A DNA stretch of 64,000 bases from Marinomonas ostreistagni (GCF_016461785.1 NZ_JAEMUH010000009.1:124001-188000); one strand, 5' to 3'. Positions 1-9,317 are shown, numbered from the stretch's first letter. The notes: a model not told the origin generated them from the sequence alone. Translations and numbers: made by a program.

Positions 1-1667
1 GGCGGTGCACACTCAGCGAGCATGTCAACGCGATCTAACAATAGCCATTCACCACCATGGCCGATGCCCATCAACTCGCCACCGCTGATGTCAAAACATG
101 GGGTGGGCTCTTCTTTTGGCACCAACAAGTAACGATTTGGCTGCTCTTGTTGCCAAAACCAAGCGTTGCGGTACTGCTCTTCCATCGGCGCTAGATAACT
201 AAAATGCGTCAATGGTATCGGTGAGAACAATAAAAACTGCTCTTTGAACTTCACTAAGCCTAGTTCCGCCTCAGGACCAATGCGCTCTGCCGTATCTGCC
301 ATGATTTTTTGCGCTCCAGCACGCACCGGTTCCATCACCACATAGCCCCAAGTACTGTACAGCAACCAAGTCGCGGCCATCACCGCACCAAACACTTGCA
401 ATGCTGGTGCGCGACGCTGCCACAGCAAAATCACCAACCAAGCCATGCCGGATCCAGCAAAGAATAGTGCCACTGTTATTGGGCTGACTACGCCATCAAG
501 ATGATCCACTAGGGACTTCTTGCCTGCTAACAACATACCCGCAGTCACAAATAGCAGCACAGGTACCAACCAAAGCAGCGCCTTGATCACTCTTTGAAGC
601 CAACGCTCAGGCGATTGCTGCGCCAACCAAGGCGCCATCAATAACGCTAACATCGGCACCGCGGGCAAGATGTACACACCTCGTTTACCAGGGCTCCAGC
701 TAAAAAAGAACACCACTAATGCGACCCAAGCGAACAACACCAAGGCAATGCGGTGACGCACTAGGAAACGCCAGAAACTTCGGCTTAACACCATAAACGA
801 CAGCGGGAACCACAAAGATGGAATCGCTTCGACGAGGTAATACCACCAAGGCAAAATATGGTGCCAAGCATTGGCATAACGCTCACCGGTTTGCTTGAAC
901 ATAATGTTGTCACGGTAGGCAATAAAATCTGGATTACCACTACTGTCCGCCAAATACAGCATCGGAACCAACCAACACAGCACCGCCAACAGCATAAAGC
1001 CAAGCGTCAATAGCGGTTCCCAAAGCATGCGCCATGAACCACGACGGTTCTGCAAAGCTTGCTGGATGTAAACAGGAATAAAGAACAGGATCGGTAGGAA
1101 GCCAACCCCTTTGGTTATGATGCCCACCCCCATAAAAAAGCCCGAGACACACAACCAGCGTAGATCTGCTTTGACATAAAAGTGGCGAATCAAACCATAC
1201 ATGGCTACCGTGATCCAACAGGCCACCATGGCATCAATTTGCGCGGTTTTCGCCTGCAACATAAATTGTGGCGCCAGCAGCAATAACAGCCCCGCCACTC
1301 GTGCGGTGCGCACATTCCAAAGCTTGGCTGCAATGTCGTACACACACACCAACGTCAACAAAGACGCTAAGGCATTCGGTAGCAAAAATGCCACCTTCAT
1401 ATTGCCTAATAGCCAGTAGAAAAAGGCAATCGACCACATAAATACCGGAGGTTTATCAGGGTACAGCTCACCGCCACGGATGGGGAAGAACCAGTTACCC
1501 GAAGTCACCATCTCTCGGGCGACTTCCGCAAAACGAGGCTCATCCGCTGGCCAAGGTGAACGCAAGCCAATCCCAGCAAAGATGAAAACAAAAGCCATTA
1601 ATAGTAATACGGCTAACACCTTGCCGTAATCATCACTCATTAAGCGTTCGTACAAACGTGAGAACAC
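1..1667 (-). CDS. GT39-family (ArnT-like) lipid-linked glycosyltransferase, 3' end cut by window
   Basis: Integral-membrane glycosyltransferase expected to move a sugar from an undecaprenyl-phosphate carrier onto lipid A or another envelope acceptor on the periplasmic side. Near the N-terminus I read the family hallmark DEPRFAEVAREM followed by GELYPDKPP; the acidic DE pair lies in the first periplasmic loop and is catalytic in the ArnT/PMT clan. About ten hydrophobic helices follow, then a soluble C-terminal part that runs off the window (last codons read ECAP). I chose the GTG at 1667 because GGAGAG lies 7 nt upstream; an in-frame ATG at 1640 is the alternative. It starts 4 nt after the stop of the VTT gene, so it is the last visible gene of a three-gene operon with a GT2 enzyme that would load the carrier. 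The sugar cannot be read from sequence; aminoarabinose, galactosamine or others are possible. Confidence 0.85.
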   Translation of the reverse strand, partial: MFSRLYERLMSDDYGKVLAVLLLMAFVFIFAGIGLRSPWPADEPRFAEVAREMVTSGNWFFPIRGGELYPDKPPVFMWSIAFFYWLLGNMKVAFLLPNALASLLTLVCVYDIAAKLWNVRTARVAGLLLLLAPQFMLQAKTAQIDAMVACWITVAMYGLIRHFYVKADLRWLCVSGFFMGVGIITKGVGFLPILFFIPVYIQQALQNRRGSWRMLWEPLLTLGFMLLAVLCWLVPMLYLADSSGNPDFIAYRDNIMFKQTGERYANAWHHILPWWYYLVEAIPSLWFPLSFMVLSRSFWRFLVRHRIALVLFAWVALVVFFFSWSPGKRGVYILPAVPMLALLMAPWLAQQSPERWLQRVIKALLWLVPVLLFVTAGMLLAGKKSLVDHLDGVVSPITVALFFAGSGMAWLVILLWQRRAPALQVFGAVMAATWLLYSTWGYVVMEPVRAGAQKIMADTAERIGPEAELGLVKFKEQFLLFSPIPLTHFSYLAPMEEQYRNAWFWQQEQPNRYLLVPKEEPTPCFDISGGELMGIGHGGEWLLLDRVDMLAECAP

Positions 1668-1671
1668 GGAA

Positions 1672-2334
1672 TTACTCTCCTATGGTGACGATATTGGAAT
1701 GCTGCTTTTTATACTGACGATACAAGTGACTAGTAAGTACTAAACTCACGATACCGAGCAGAATACTGACGATGAACTGCCACTGATTAGCCGAGCCAAA
1801 ACCAGAACCTGCTAAAGCAAAAATGATTGTTTGTGGTAAGTAGCCTAAAGCTGAAGCGCTGACAAAGGCCATAAAGGGCACACCGACGGCCCCAGATAAT
1901 AAATTCGTGATGACATTACTTCCAACGGGAAAAATGCGAACCAGTAACACTTTTGAGAAAGGATCAACCGAAACAAATTCGCGGAAGCGCTGATAACGTC
2001 GATCAAAGTAACGAATCAAGGCTTGCTTCACTAGACATTGCGCCAAACTGTATACAAGCACTGCACTTAATATGGTACAGAGCAAAGCCAGTAGCACCCC
2101 ACTCAATCCACCAAACGTGAAACCAAAGGTAAACGCAATTAGCTGCCGAGGTGCACCAATGGCCGTAAAAATCACAGCGCAAGCAAACAGCAGTACTAAT
2201 CCTTGTACACCATGTGTTGCAACGTAGGCAGCGATCCAATCTTTATCGGCAATGTGCAGCCAAATTTCACTGTTCGACTGACCGTACGCTAAAACTGCCA
2301 ATACGACTAACAGAACGATTTTAAGAAATTTCAT
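1672..2334 (-). CDS. TVP38/TMEM64 (VTT-domain, DedA-superfamily) inner-membrane protein
   Basis: A 220-residue membrane protein of the VTT/SNARE-associated family (YdjX/YdjZ type), related to DedA proteins, some of which flip undecaprenyl phosphate or other lipids. A first helix spans residues 3-18, and the VTT core contains the family signature GAPRQLIAFTFGFTFGG near residues 62-78 and FPVGSNVITNLLSGA near 136-150. It lies between a GT2 and a GT39 gene with gaps of 6 and 4 nt, so it is surely cotranscribed. That placement suggests, as inference, that it helps supply or recycle the polyprenyl-phosphate carrier used by its neighbours. The family call is firm; the transported lipid is unknown. 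Confidence 0.85.
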   Translation of the reverse strand: MKFLKIVLLVVLAVLAYGQSNSEIWLHIADKDWIAAYVATHGVQGLVLLFACAVIFTAIGAPRQLIAFTFGFTFGGLSGVLLALLCTILSAVLVYSLAQCLVKQALIRYFDRRYQRFREFVSVDPFSKVLLVRIFPVGSNVITNLLSGAVGVPFMAFVSASALGYLPQTIIFALAGSGFGSANQWQFIVSILLGIVSLVLTSHLYRQYKKQHSNIVTIGE

Positions 2335-2340
2335 TCTTTA

Positions 2341-3072
2341 TTAGTCTTTATGAGTCACTTCAACTACCGGCCAACGAGTCCGACGGCGCAACCATAAGAC
2401 ACCAAACATGTCGACAATACCCACCCACAAGCGATTCCAAACATTGTATTTCGATACACCTGCACCACGATCACGATGGTTGACAGGGTAAACAACAATC
2501 TCGCCGTTCATACGACAAATCAAGGCAGGCAAAAAACGGTGCATGTGGTCAAAATAAGGTAATAGCAAAAACGTTTCTCGACGAAATACTTTCAAGCCAC
2601 AACCAGAATCCGGGACACCATCCGCCAAGAAAAACTGTCGTACTCGGTTGGCGATTTTTGATTGCAGTCGTACCCAAGGGGTATCTTTGCGTTTATTACG
2701 ATAACCTGCGATGCAAAAATGTGGATTACTGATTTTTTTGGCTTTTTCTAACATCGCCACCACATCAGCTGGATCATTCTGACCATCAGCATCCAATGTT
2801 GCGATAAATTCACCTTCCGCATGTCGGATCGCAGTATGAACCGCCGTGCTTTGCCCACAGCTACTAGAATGACGCAGAACTTTAAGCTGGCAACCCAGTC
2901 GATTGGCGGTTTCGATCGCCTCTTGTCCAGTTTGATCATCGCTGCCATCATCTGTTAACACAATCTCAAACTTTGTATGTGTGCTCAGTGCGGAATGAAT
3001 TTCTTCGATTAGCGGTCGAATGTTTCCTTGCTCATTTTTGGCAGGCAATACCACGGACAAACTGGGTTTCAT
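2341..3072 (-). CDS. GT2 polyprenyl-phosphate glycosyltransferase (DPM1/ArnC-like, soluble form)
   Basis: A 243-residue GT-A glycosyltransferase expected to transfer a sugar from a nucleotide donor to undecaprenyl phosphate at the cytoplasmic face. It opens with SVVLPAKNEQGNI, followed by the nucleotide-binding TDDGSDDQT (about residues 40-48) and the metal-binding DADGQNDP (about 93-100). The C-terminal part has the GCGLKVFRRE motif and a basic amphipathic end but no pair of transmembrane helices, unlike ArnC or GtrB. First gene of the operon; the ATG lies about 30 nt downstream of the predicted transcription start. It supplies the lipid-linked sugar for the GT39 enzyme encoded two genes on. 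Family certain, donor sugar unknown. Confidence 0.88.
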   Translation of the reverse strand: MKPSLSVVLPAKNEQGNIRPLIEEIHSALSTHTKFEIVLTDDGSDDQTGQEAIETANRLGCQLKVLRHSSSCGQSTAVHTAIRHAEGEFIATLDADGQNDPADVVAMLEKAKKISNPHFCIAGYRNKRKDTPWVRLQSKIANRVRQFFLADGVPDSGCGLKVFRRETFLLLPYFDHMHRFLPALICRMNGEIVVYPVNHRDRGAGVSKYNVWNRLWVGIVDMFGVLWLRRRTRWPVVEVTHKD

Positions 3073-3108
3073 GGGCCGATTCCTAATGCTTTGGACAGAA
3101 TTTTTCCG

Positions 3109-3141
3109 ATTCTAAACAGTGAAACTTAAGAAAAGCTTAAG
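3109..3141 (-). promoter_or_regulatory. Promoter with PmrA/BasR-like box for the lipid glycosylation operon
   Basis: Two perfect CTTAAG half-sites at 3125-3130 and 3136-3141 are separated by 5 bp. Reading leftward, exactly 10 bp separates the inner half-site from TAGAAT (3109-3114), a 5/6 match to a -10. Tandem CTTAA-type half-sites with N5 spacing are, from memory, the PmrA/BasR site, and a box in place of the -35 with 10 bp to the -10 is the usual arrangement for OmpR/PhoB-family activators. The target operon (GT2 plus GT39) fits PmrA control. No pmrAB genes are in the window, so the regulator is inferred. Confidence 0.55.
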
Positions 3142-3222
3142 CAAATTGTATTGGCAGCATGCAGATTATATATGTGAGAATTTAAGCAGTTAAACATTTT
3201 TTCCTAATTTAGCCATTCAATC

Positions 3223-4023
3223 TCACCTCTTTTCCCAACGCAGTTGTTGGTACTGTTTTGGCGTACAACCAAATTGCTTTTTAAAGAACGTAATAAATGC
3301 TCCGACTGATTCGTAACCTAGCTCATCTGAGATTCGCTGTATTGGCCACTTCTGAGCCAGTTTCTCGAGAGCGAGCACTGTATGTAAGCGTGCTCGCCAT
3401 TGCCCAAATGTAAGCTGTACATGCTGACGGATCAAACGCGCTAACGTACGCTCACTCATAGCGTAGTCCTTTGCCCATTGCGCCAACGTACGGCGGTCAT
3501 TTGGCTGATGTAAAAGCCGTTGTGCCAAGTCTCGTAAACGAGGCTCTTCTGGGATTGGAAAATCAAACGACTCCTGTGGTGCTTGCTCTAACAACTCCAT
3601 TAGCACCTTTACCAAACGCTCTGCCTGACTGTCTGGCTCGTGTTTGATAGGTAAGGTCGCAATATGAAGAATGAGTTCGCGCATCAGTGGTGTCAGCGCC
3701 ATGGTACAAACGCTATCTGGTAAACGAGTCATTGCCACATCGATAAATACCATGCAGACATCTGAATTAGGGGTAAATGCGTTTCGATGAACTTGTTGAC
3801 TTGGAATCCATACCGCACATTTTGGTGGCACAAGCCACATACCTTGCTCGACATAGCTTGTAACCGAGCCCTTTAAAGCAAGAATGAGTTGACCTTTTTT
3901 ATGTTTGTGCCACGGGGTTTCTTGATGATGACTCTCTCGCTGGAGGATCATCGGCTGAGCTAATGTGTCGGCTGGACCAAAGTCTGTCAGTACCGGTTGC
4001 TCATCTTGTCTGAATTTCGTCAT
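3223..4023 (-). CDS. AraC-family regulator with cupin N-domain, NimR-like
   Basis: A transcription regulator of about 266 residues. The N-terminal AraC-type cupin carries HHQETPWHKHKKGQL and the C-terminal double helix-turn-helix covers roughly the last 100 residues (WAKDYAMSERTLARLIRQ, then RISDELGYESVGAFITFFKK). The frame is open from 4077, but that start would overlap the divergent gene's frame; the ATG at 4023 (MTKFRQ) gives a normal family length and a real intergenic promoter. It is divergent from an MFS exporter gene, the arrangement of nimR/nimT (yeaM/yeaN) in E. coli, where the regulator represses the transporter. Regulation of the neighbour is therefore inferred; the ligand is unknown. 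Confidence 0.8.
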   Translation of the reverse strand: MTKFRQDEQPVLTDFGPADTLAQPMILQRESHHQETPWHKHKKGQLILALKGSVTSYVEQGMWLVPPKCAVWIPSQQVHRNAFTPNSDVCMVFIDVAMTRLPDSVCTMALTPLMRELILHIATLPIKHEPDSQAERLVKVLMELLEQAPQESFDFPIPEEPRLRDLAQRLLHQPNDRRTLAQWAKDYAMSERTLARLIRQHVQLTFGQWRARLHTVLALEKLAQKWPIQRISDELGYESVGAFITFFKKQFGCTPKQYQQLRWEKR

Positions 4024-4111
4024 TTTTTGTCTTAATTTCACAATACCGTAAAGCACGCTATCCCATATACTGCACATGGTTCAAGCATTTACACCGACGG
4101 AATTCGAAAAC

Positions 4112-5314
4112 ATGCCCACCTACATTAGGCGCGATACCCTTTTATTATTATCATTTATCATGCTACTAGCCCTTTGCTTGAGAGGGCCAGTGGTCGGTAT
4201 TGCACCTTTAATTGAGCGTATCGAACATGACTTGTCACTGACCAGCTCCGCATCAGGTCTATTAACCACACTTCCGTTACTTAGCTTCGCTTTTTTTGCC
4301 CCAGTGGCCACTTGGCTCGCTCGCCGTTGGCAAATTGAAACCGCATTACTCATCGGCGCAGTGTGTATCCTGATCGGCATGGTACTGCGCTCCTTGGGTA
4401 TGCTGCCCTCTCTCTATTTGGGAGTATTTCTAATCGGAGCAGGCATCGCAGTAGGCAATGTTTTACTGCCTATTTTGCTAAAGCGGGATTTTGCTCAACA
4501 CATCATTCAACTAACCGCGTTGTATGTTCTAATGATGAATGTAGGCGGTGCACTGATGACGGGCAGCGCCATGCCCATTGCTTTGTTCTCAGAACAACAT
4601 TTGTCTGCATTGGGCGAAGGTTGGTCGCTGTCCTTAGCCAGCCAAATACTGTTGGTGCTGGTGCCTGTTGTGCTTTGGTTTTGGTTACCAAAATCTCCAT
4701 CCAATGCTGCCCAAGCGCCTACCACCACACTGCCTATCAACCTTTGGCGCTCGCCATTAGCTTGGCTCATTACGTTGTTCATTGCTTTGGATTCAGTAAT
4801 CAATTACATCGTCAATGCATGGCTGCCCACTATTTATATGGATCAAGGCATTGCACCGGTCACCGCAGGGGTCTACCACAGCTATGTTCAAGTGGGGGGG
4901 GCCTTACCTGGTCTGCTATTGCCCTTGCTGCAACGCGTACTCAAAAGTAACCGGCAGTTAAGCGCTACGGCCTGTGTTTGTACGCTAATCGGATTGTTTG
5001 GCATTGCTGAATTCACTGCTTGGGCCGCTTATTGGTCGTTATTATTTGGTTTTGGCATCACCTTAGGTTTTGTCATAGGTATAGCGTTAATCAGCTTGCG
5101 CACGGACAGCATTAAACAAGCCGCCGCGCTGTCTGGTATGGCACAGCTGGTCGGTTACACCCTAGCAGCGATGGGCCCTGTTGCAATGGGTGGTTTACAT
5201 GACTGGCTAGGGCAATGGCACACAGGGCTTTATGCGCTCATCGTCCTATGTCTCATTTGGAGTATTCTAGGCTGGTATGCAAGCAAGCCTAATGCTCATT
5301 GCCATCAGGAATAG
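4112..5314 (+). CDS. CynX/NimT-family MFS transporter
   Basis: A 12-helix major facilitator protein of about 400 residues in the cyanate permease/NimT group. Visible are CLRGPVVGIAPLI in helix 1, a long run of hydrophobic helices, and the central break with a proline-rich loop near residue 200. The open frame begins at 4076, but the ATG at 4112 (MPTYIRRDT) is preferred because it leaves an 88-bp divergent promoter region shared with the AraC gene. In E. coli NimT exports 2-nitroimidazole; the substrate here is not known. Its 3' end overlaps the convergent histidine-kinase gene by 26 bp. Confidence 0.8.
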   Translation: MPTYIRRDTLLLLSFIMLLALCLRGPVVGIAPLIERIEHDLSLTSSASGLLTTLPLLSFAFFAPVATWLARRWQIETALLIGAVCILIGMVLRSLGMLPSLYLGVFLIGAGIAVGNVLLPILLKRDFAQHIIQLTALYVLMMNVGGALMTGSAMPIALFSEQHLSALGEGWSLSLASQILLVLVPVVLWFWLPKSPSNAAQAPTTTLPINLWRSPLAWLITLFIALDSVINYIVNAWLPTIYMDQGIAPVTAGVYHSYVQVGGALPGLLLPLLQRVLKSNRQLSATACVCTLIGLFGIAEFTAWAAYWSLLFGFGITLGFVIGIALISLRTDSIKQAAALSGMAQLVGYTLAAMGPVAMGGLHDWLGQWHTGLYALIVLCLIWSILGWYASKPNAHCHQE

Positions 5315-7127
5315 GAATATACAAGGTGAAGCGGGTCTGACCAGGCTCGCTATAAACGGTAATACGTCCCTTTAAAAGCTTCGTCACCCACTGATGCACC
5401 ATAAATAAACCCAGCCCAGAGTGCTGTTTAACACCGCGCTCTGTCGTGACAAACGGCTCCCAAATCTGGTCAATAATCTTATTGTCGATCCCTCTACCAT
5501 TGTCTGATACTTCGATAACGTATTCTTCTTCTTGCTTGGCCGTTAAGGTAATAATCCCGGCAGAGTCTTCGTCAAATGCATGGCCCAAAGCATTCATAAC
5601 GAGATTCTGAAGAATTTGGGACAGCACCCCTTGAGCGGTATGCATCTCTGCCTCTGGCTCACCATGACACATTATCTGTATATGTGGATGCTTTTTTAGA
5701 ATCGCTTTTAAGGGTGCTAAGGTGTCATCAAACATGGCTTGCACTAAGAAACTATCCTTGTCTGAATTCATTTGATTTTCCGTAATGCGTTTGAATTGCG
5801 CGACCGTTTGTACGGCACGGCTTAAGTTCTGATTCGCTAAGTTGAGGCTACTTTGAAAGAGAGTCTGATCCTGTTCTGCTAATGTCGGTATAAGCCGCTT
5901 TGATAAATGCTCCAACGATGACAAGCTTAAACGCACACCTCCTAAGGGTGTATTCAGTTCATGACCAACCCCTGCGACGAGCAGCCCTAGAGAAGATAAT
6001 CTCCCTTTTTCAACTAACTCACTTTGCAAGGTGACAAGATCCCGATTGCTTTCTTGTAACTGTGTTTGAGCTAACTCTAGCCGGATTTTTTCCTGTTGCA
6101 ACGCGTGGATGTACACTCTTCGTTGTTCGGTATTACGCCACCACAGCATTAAAATGGAGACGAGAAAACTGTATACAATCACACTAATGAACACCGTAAA
6201 GAACAAGGCCAGTTGATTGGTTGATTTCCAGATGTTGGAGCGCACTTGGGACAAGAAGAAATAATTTGGCATCCCAGTTTGCTGTTCATCCACATAGCTG
6301 GGTAAAACGGTCATGGGACGACCATCCGCTAGCATCAAAGCCTGTAAGTTTCGGCTGTTTTTCACCTCCGCCCAAGTATTAGGCAGCTGATTTTGAAAAG
6401 ACGATAAAATGTCACCATATAGATGACGCCACTCTTGTTCTGGTGTTTGCGATATCAGCCAATCTCCTTCTTGATCAATCATCTCAAAGGTATTCGCTGC
6501 TGTTTGCATAGAGCGTAATCGAGCAAATAAGTAATTAAGATTATAGTTCACCACCAGCAGCCCTAACTCCTTACCTTCTGGACTTAGTAATTTTATGCTG
6601 GCTCTTACGGTTATCTCATAAGGCTTAACGATGGCACCACGTTCAACATTTAAGTCAATGGGTGAAAAAGAGACAGTTTGAGCAGCGCTCTTCATACCCT
6701 CAATAAAATAGTATCGATTAGACTTATCTTGAAGATCGGTCCCTTTTACCACTTCTGTTTGCTGACCCAAAATGTTGACACGAACCGCCTCTATACCATC
6801 GGGCGTTAGCCAACGAATTTGCGACATATAATCGGATAAACCAGCAGAACGAATGAAATAATTCGCTACATCCGTCTGCCAGCGAGCTAGGTCATCAAAC
6901 TGATCTGGGCGATAAAACTGTCTCAGTACTTCATCCATGTAAGACAAGGTTTGCTGGATATGTCCAAGCTCTCGGGACATCAAAACAGCGCCACGATTCA
7001 CTGTATCTATTTGATCGAGGCGCCATTGCTCTCTAACACGGTCTTGCCAAAGATGCCAAGCAGCGTAGCTTAATAACGCAACCAACAATAGTGGGAGCGC
7101 AAAAATCGCAATATAAGGACGCTTCAT
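5289..7127 (-). CDS. Sensor histidine kinase with periplasmic dCache domain
   Basis: A 612-residue membrane kinase. One helix at residues 4-22 and another near 300-325 flank a periplasmic PDC/dCache sensor of about 270 residues, recognisable by LQDKSNRYYF and SFSPIDLNVE, the pattern of small-ligand Cache sensors. A coiled coil (340-375) leads to the H-box VGHELNTPLGG with the phospho-acceptor at about His389. The ATPase domain has N-box NLVMNALGHAF, DNGRGI and GLGLFMVHQW. It begins directly at the stop codon of the upstream response regulator gene (TAAATG on the coding strand), so the two are translationally coupled and almost surely partners. All catalytic boxes look intact; the ligand is unknown. 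Confidence 0.88.
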   Translation of the reverse strand: MKRPYIAIFALPLLLVALLSYAAWHLWQDRVREQWRLDQIDTVNRGAVLMSRELGHIQQTLSYMDEVLRQFYRPDQFDDLARWQTDVANYFIRSAGLSDYMSQIRWLTPDGIEAVRVNILGQQTEVVKGTDLQDKSNRYYFIEGMKSAAQTVSFSPIDLNVERGAIVKPYEITVRASIKLLSPEGKELGLLVVNYNLNYLFARLRSMQTAANTFEMIDQEGDWLISQTPEQEWRHLYGDILSSFQNQLPNTWAEVKNSRNLQALMLADGRPMTVLPSYVDEQQTGMPNYFFLSQVRSNIWKSTNQLALFFTVFISVIVYSFLVSILMLWWRNTEQRRVYIHALQQEKIRLELAQTQLQESNRDLVTLQSELVEKGRLSSLGLLVAGVGHELNTPLGGVRLSLSSLEHLSKRLIPTLAEQDQTLFQSSLNLANQNLSRAVQTVAQFKRITENQMNSDKDSFLVQAMFDDTLAPLKAILKKHPHIQIMCHGEPEAEMHTAQGVLSQILQNLVMNALGHAFDEDSAGIITLTAKQEEEYVIEVSDNGRGIDNKIIDQIWEPFVTTERGVKQHSGLGLFMVHQWVTKLLKGRITVYSEPGQTRFTLYIPIPDGNEH

Positions 7128-9317
7128 TTATGAGTGAGTTCTATGGTGATGTTCCAACCAACTTAACACATCCGTAAGCGGCATGGGGCGACCGATTAAG
7201 TAACCTTGTCCAGCATCACATCCCATATCCAATAGAGCTTGATATTGCGCCTGCGTCTCAATGCCTTCGGCAATCACCTTCATATTCAGCAAATGGCCTA
7301 AATCGATAATCATTTGCACGATTTGATGGTCCTGTTTAGAACGATCCATACGCCATACAAATTGGCGATCAATCTTAAGTTCAGAAGCCATTAGTTGCGA
7401 CAAATAGGACAATGAAGAGTACCCTGCACCAAAATCATCGATGCTAACCCTAACGCCTCCTTGACTTAGTTTATCAAGGCAGCCTGCGGCATTTCGAAAT
7501 ACTTCAATCAATTGCGTTTCGGTGACCTCTATCTCGATATCCTGCATGGAGACACCCGACTTCTGCAGTAGCTCGGCAAAGCGGTTTGCGAAATCAATAC
7601 GAGAGACTTCTGAACCTGCGACGTTGACTGACAAAGGAACGTCTACACCCGATTGACGCAAATACTTAATCGCTTGGCATGCTTGTCGAGTCACGTACTC
7701 ATCTAACTTATCAATTAAGCCCGAACTTTCAGCAAGTGGCACAAACCGATCAGGGGGAATCATTTTACCTTCACTGTCTTGCCATCGAACCAAAACTTCA
7801 AACCCCTTTAAAGCGCCGTCTGTTAGAGCAACTTTTGGCTGTAAATGGATGAAGATTTCCTCTTCTTCTATGGCACTGCGCATTTTTTTCATCAGCTCAT
7901 AGCGCTCTTGCATATCATTCATTTCTTGAGCGTTGAACACACCAAAATCGACATTTCGATGTTTTGTTTGCTCTAAAAAGCTTTTTGTAATGCCCAGTAT
8001 TTGCGCGGAAGATTGATGGGTAGGTAAATCTGACAATTTGACGATGGTGCCAGTGAGATCAATCGTATGTAACACGCCTTCGATATCTAGCTGTGGATGC
8101 AGCACATGCTCTAAGTCCTGCCGCTGATAATCTTGGCTGTCATAAACCAGCAACATCAGGGTATCGCGCTCATAGAGAACAATATCAATAGCCTTTACGA
8201 AGCAGGCTTTCAGATGCGCCGCTAAATGCATCATCAAAGAGCGACCAAACTGAACCCCAAGCAGAACCTCACTGTACGAGAGCTCCTCAACAAAGAGCAT
8301 GACGAGCTTGGCGTCTTTTCGCTCAGCTTTGGATAAACTGTCCAGCTGTTTTAAAAGCCAGTTTTTATTGTGTAGACCTGTCGTACTGTCTTGATAAGCA
8401 AGCTCCGAGAGCCGACTATGAAGAGCAACGTTAGTAAACCCTGCATTAATGTTCTCGCCAAAGATTTGCAGCAAATCCATGTCAAATTCGCTTAATGGCT
8501 CTTCATATTTCACAATGACAACGTAGTCACGCTTGTCAATTTCAACACTTGAGAAATACAGTGCCGTAAAAGGCGTCTCTAGAACATGGCATTTTGCCTG
8601 TATACTCTGCTCAAACACACGAACCAGCTCAGCTTCAGGTGATACGCGCCCTAAATACTGATTGGACCATGGCCGAAATTGCCCCGCCGCAGCGAATACT
8701 AACGCCTGATCAGGTAATTCATCCTGCTGATGAGCAATGCAAACGATGCCCCCTTTTTCGAGCTTAAAGACACGAGCCAACTCATCTAGAATGGACTGTG
8801 TGTAACTTTTAAGATCCAACTTACTGCTGATACGCTGACTGGACTCAATCATCATTTGCAGACCAAGACGCGCTTGTTGCATCGCATACAAATGATGCCA
8901 AGTACGTAAATTACCAAGCACAATGGTTTGTAAGTGCTCATGGCTGAGTTCACTTTTATTCCAATAGTCATCTATATCATAGGAAGACATTAGCTCATCT
9001 TGTGGCATTAACCCTGGTTGGCCTGTTAGCAGGATAATACGCACCATCTGATTACCTACGGTATTGCGGATACTCCGGACTAAACGCAGCCCAGAGTCTT
9101 CATCTTCCATCACAACATCTAATAGTACTAAGCTAATGTCTGGGTGTTTCGCCATGACCGAAGCCGCTTCTTGAGCACTGTTCGCGCAAAGAAACTCGAC
9201 CTTAAAATCACCATAGTTAAGCGTTTGCAAAGAGAGTAATAATGCTGCTTGATAGTCCACATCATCTTCAACAGACAGTACTTTACAGACTTGGGTCGTT
9301 TTACGAGTTGCTTCCAT
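7128..9317 (-). CDS. Response regulator REC-DUF3369-like-degenerate GGDEF-EAL, c-di-GMP phosphodiesterase
   Basis: A 729-residue output protein. The receiver covers residues 12-140 with phospho-acceptor Asp67 in LVLLDVVMED. A GAF/DUF3369-like region follows (about 150-310). The GGDEF-fold segment (about 310-460) has LVYDS/YERDT-type sequence where GGDEF should be, so it cannot be an active cyclase. The EAL domain fills the C-terminus and keeps the catalytic set: EVL for EAL, the Asn of SVNVAG, EVTET, DDFGAGYSS, the Lys of ELKIDRQF and AEGIET. It should therefore hydrolyse cyclic di-GMP under control of the kinase encoded directly downstream. The GGDEF remnant may be a GTP-sensing regulatory domain (inference). 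Confidence 0.87.
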   Translation of the reverse strand: MEATRKTTQVCKVLSVEDDVDYQAALLLSLQTLNYGDFKVEFLCANSAQEAASVMAKHPDISLVLLDVVMEDEDSGLRLVRSIRNTVGNQMVRIILLTGQPGLMPQDELMSSYDIDDYWNKSELSHEHLQTIVLGNLRTWHHLYAMQQARLGLQMMIESSQRISSKLDLKSYTQSILDELARVFKLEKGGIVCIAHQQDELPDQALVFAAAGQFRPWSNQYLGRVSPEAELVRVFEQSIQAKCHVLETPFTALYFSSVEIDKRDYVVIVKYEEPLSEFDMDLLQIFGENINAGFTNVALHSRLSELAYQDSTTGLHNKNWLLKQLDSLSKAERKDAKLVMLFVEELSYSEVLLGVQFGRSLMMHLAAHLKACFVKAIDIVLYERDTLMLLVYDSQDYQRQDLEHVLHPQLDIEGVLHTIDLTGTIVKLSDLPTHQSSAQILGITKSFLEQTKHRNVDFGVFNAQEMNDMQERYELMKKMRSAIEEEEIFIHLQPKVALTDGALKGFEVLVRWQDSEGKMIPPDRFVPLAESSGLIDKLDEYVTRQACQAIKYLRQSGVDVPLSVNVAGSEVSRIDFANRFAELLQKSGVSMQDIEIEVTETQLIEVFRNAAGCLDKLSQGGVRVSIDDFGAGYSSLSYLSQLMASELKIDRQFVWRMDRSKQDHQIVQMIIDLGHLLNMKVIAEGIETQAQYQALLDMGCDAGQGYLIGRPMPLTDVLSWLEHHHRTHS

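Noticed and set aside
785-1437. Several open frames of 67-92 codons inside 785-1437 on both strands
   Set aside because: They are other-frame shadows of the partial GT39 gene, which reads continuously from 1667 to the window edge.
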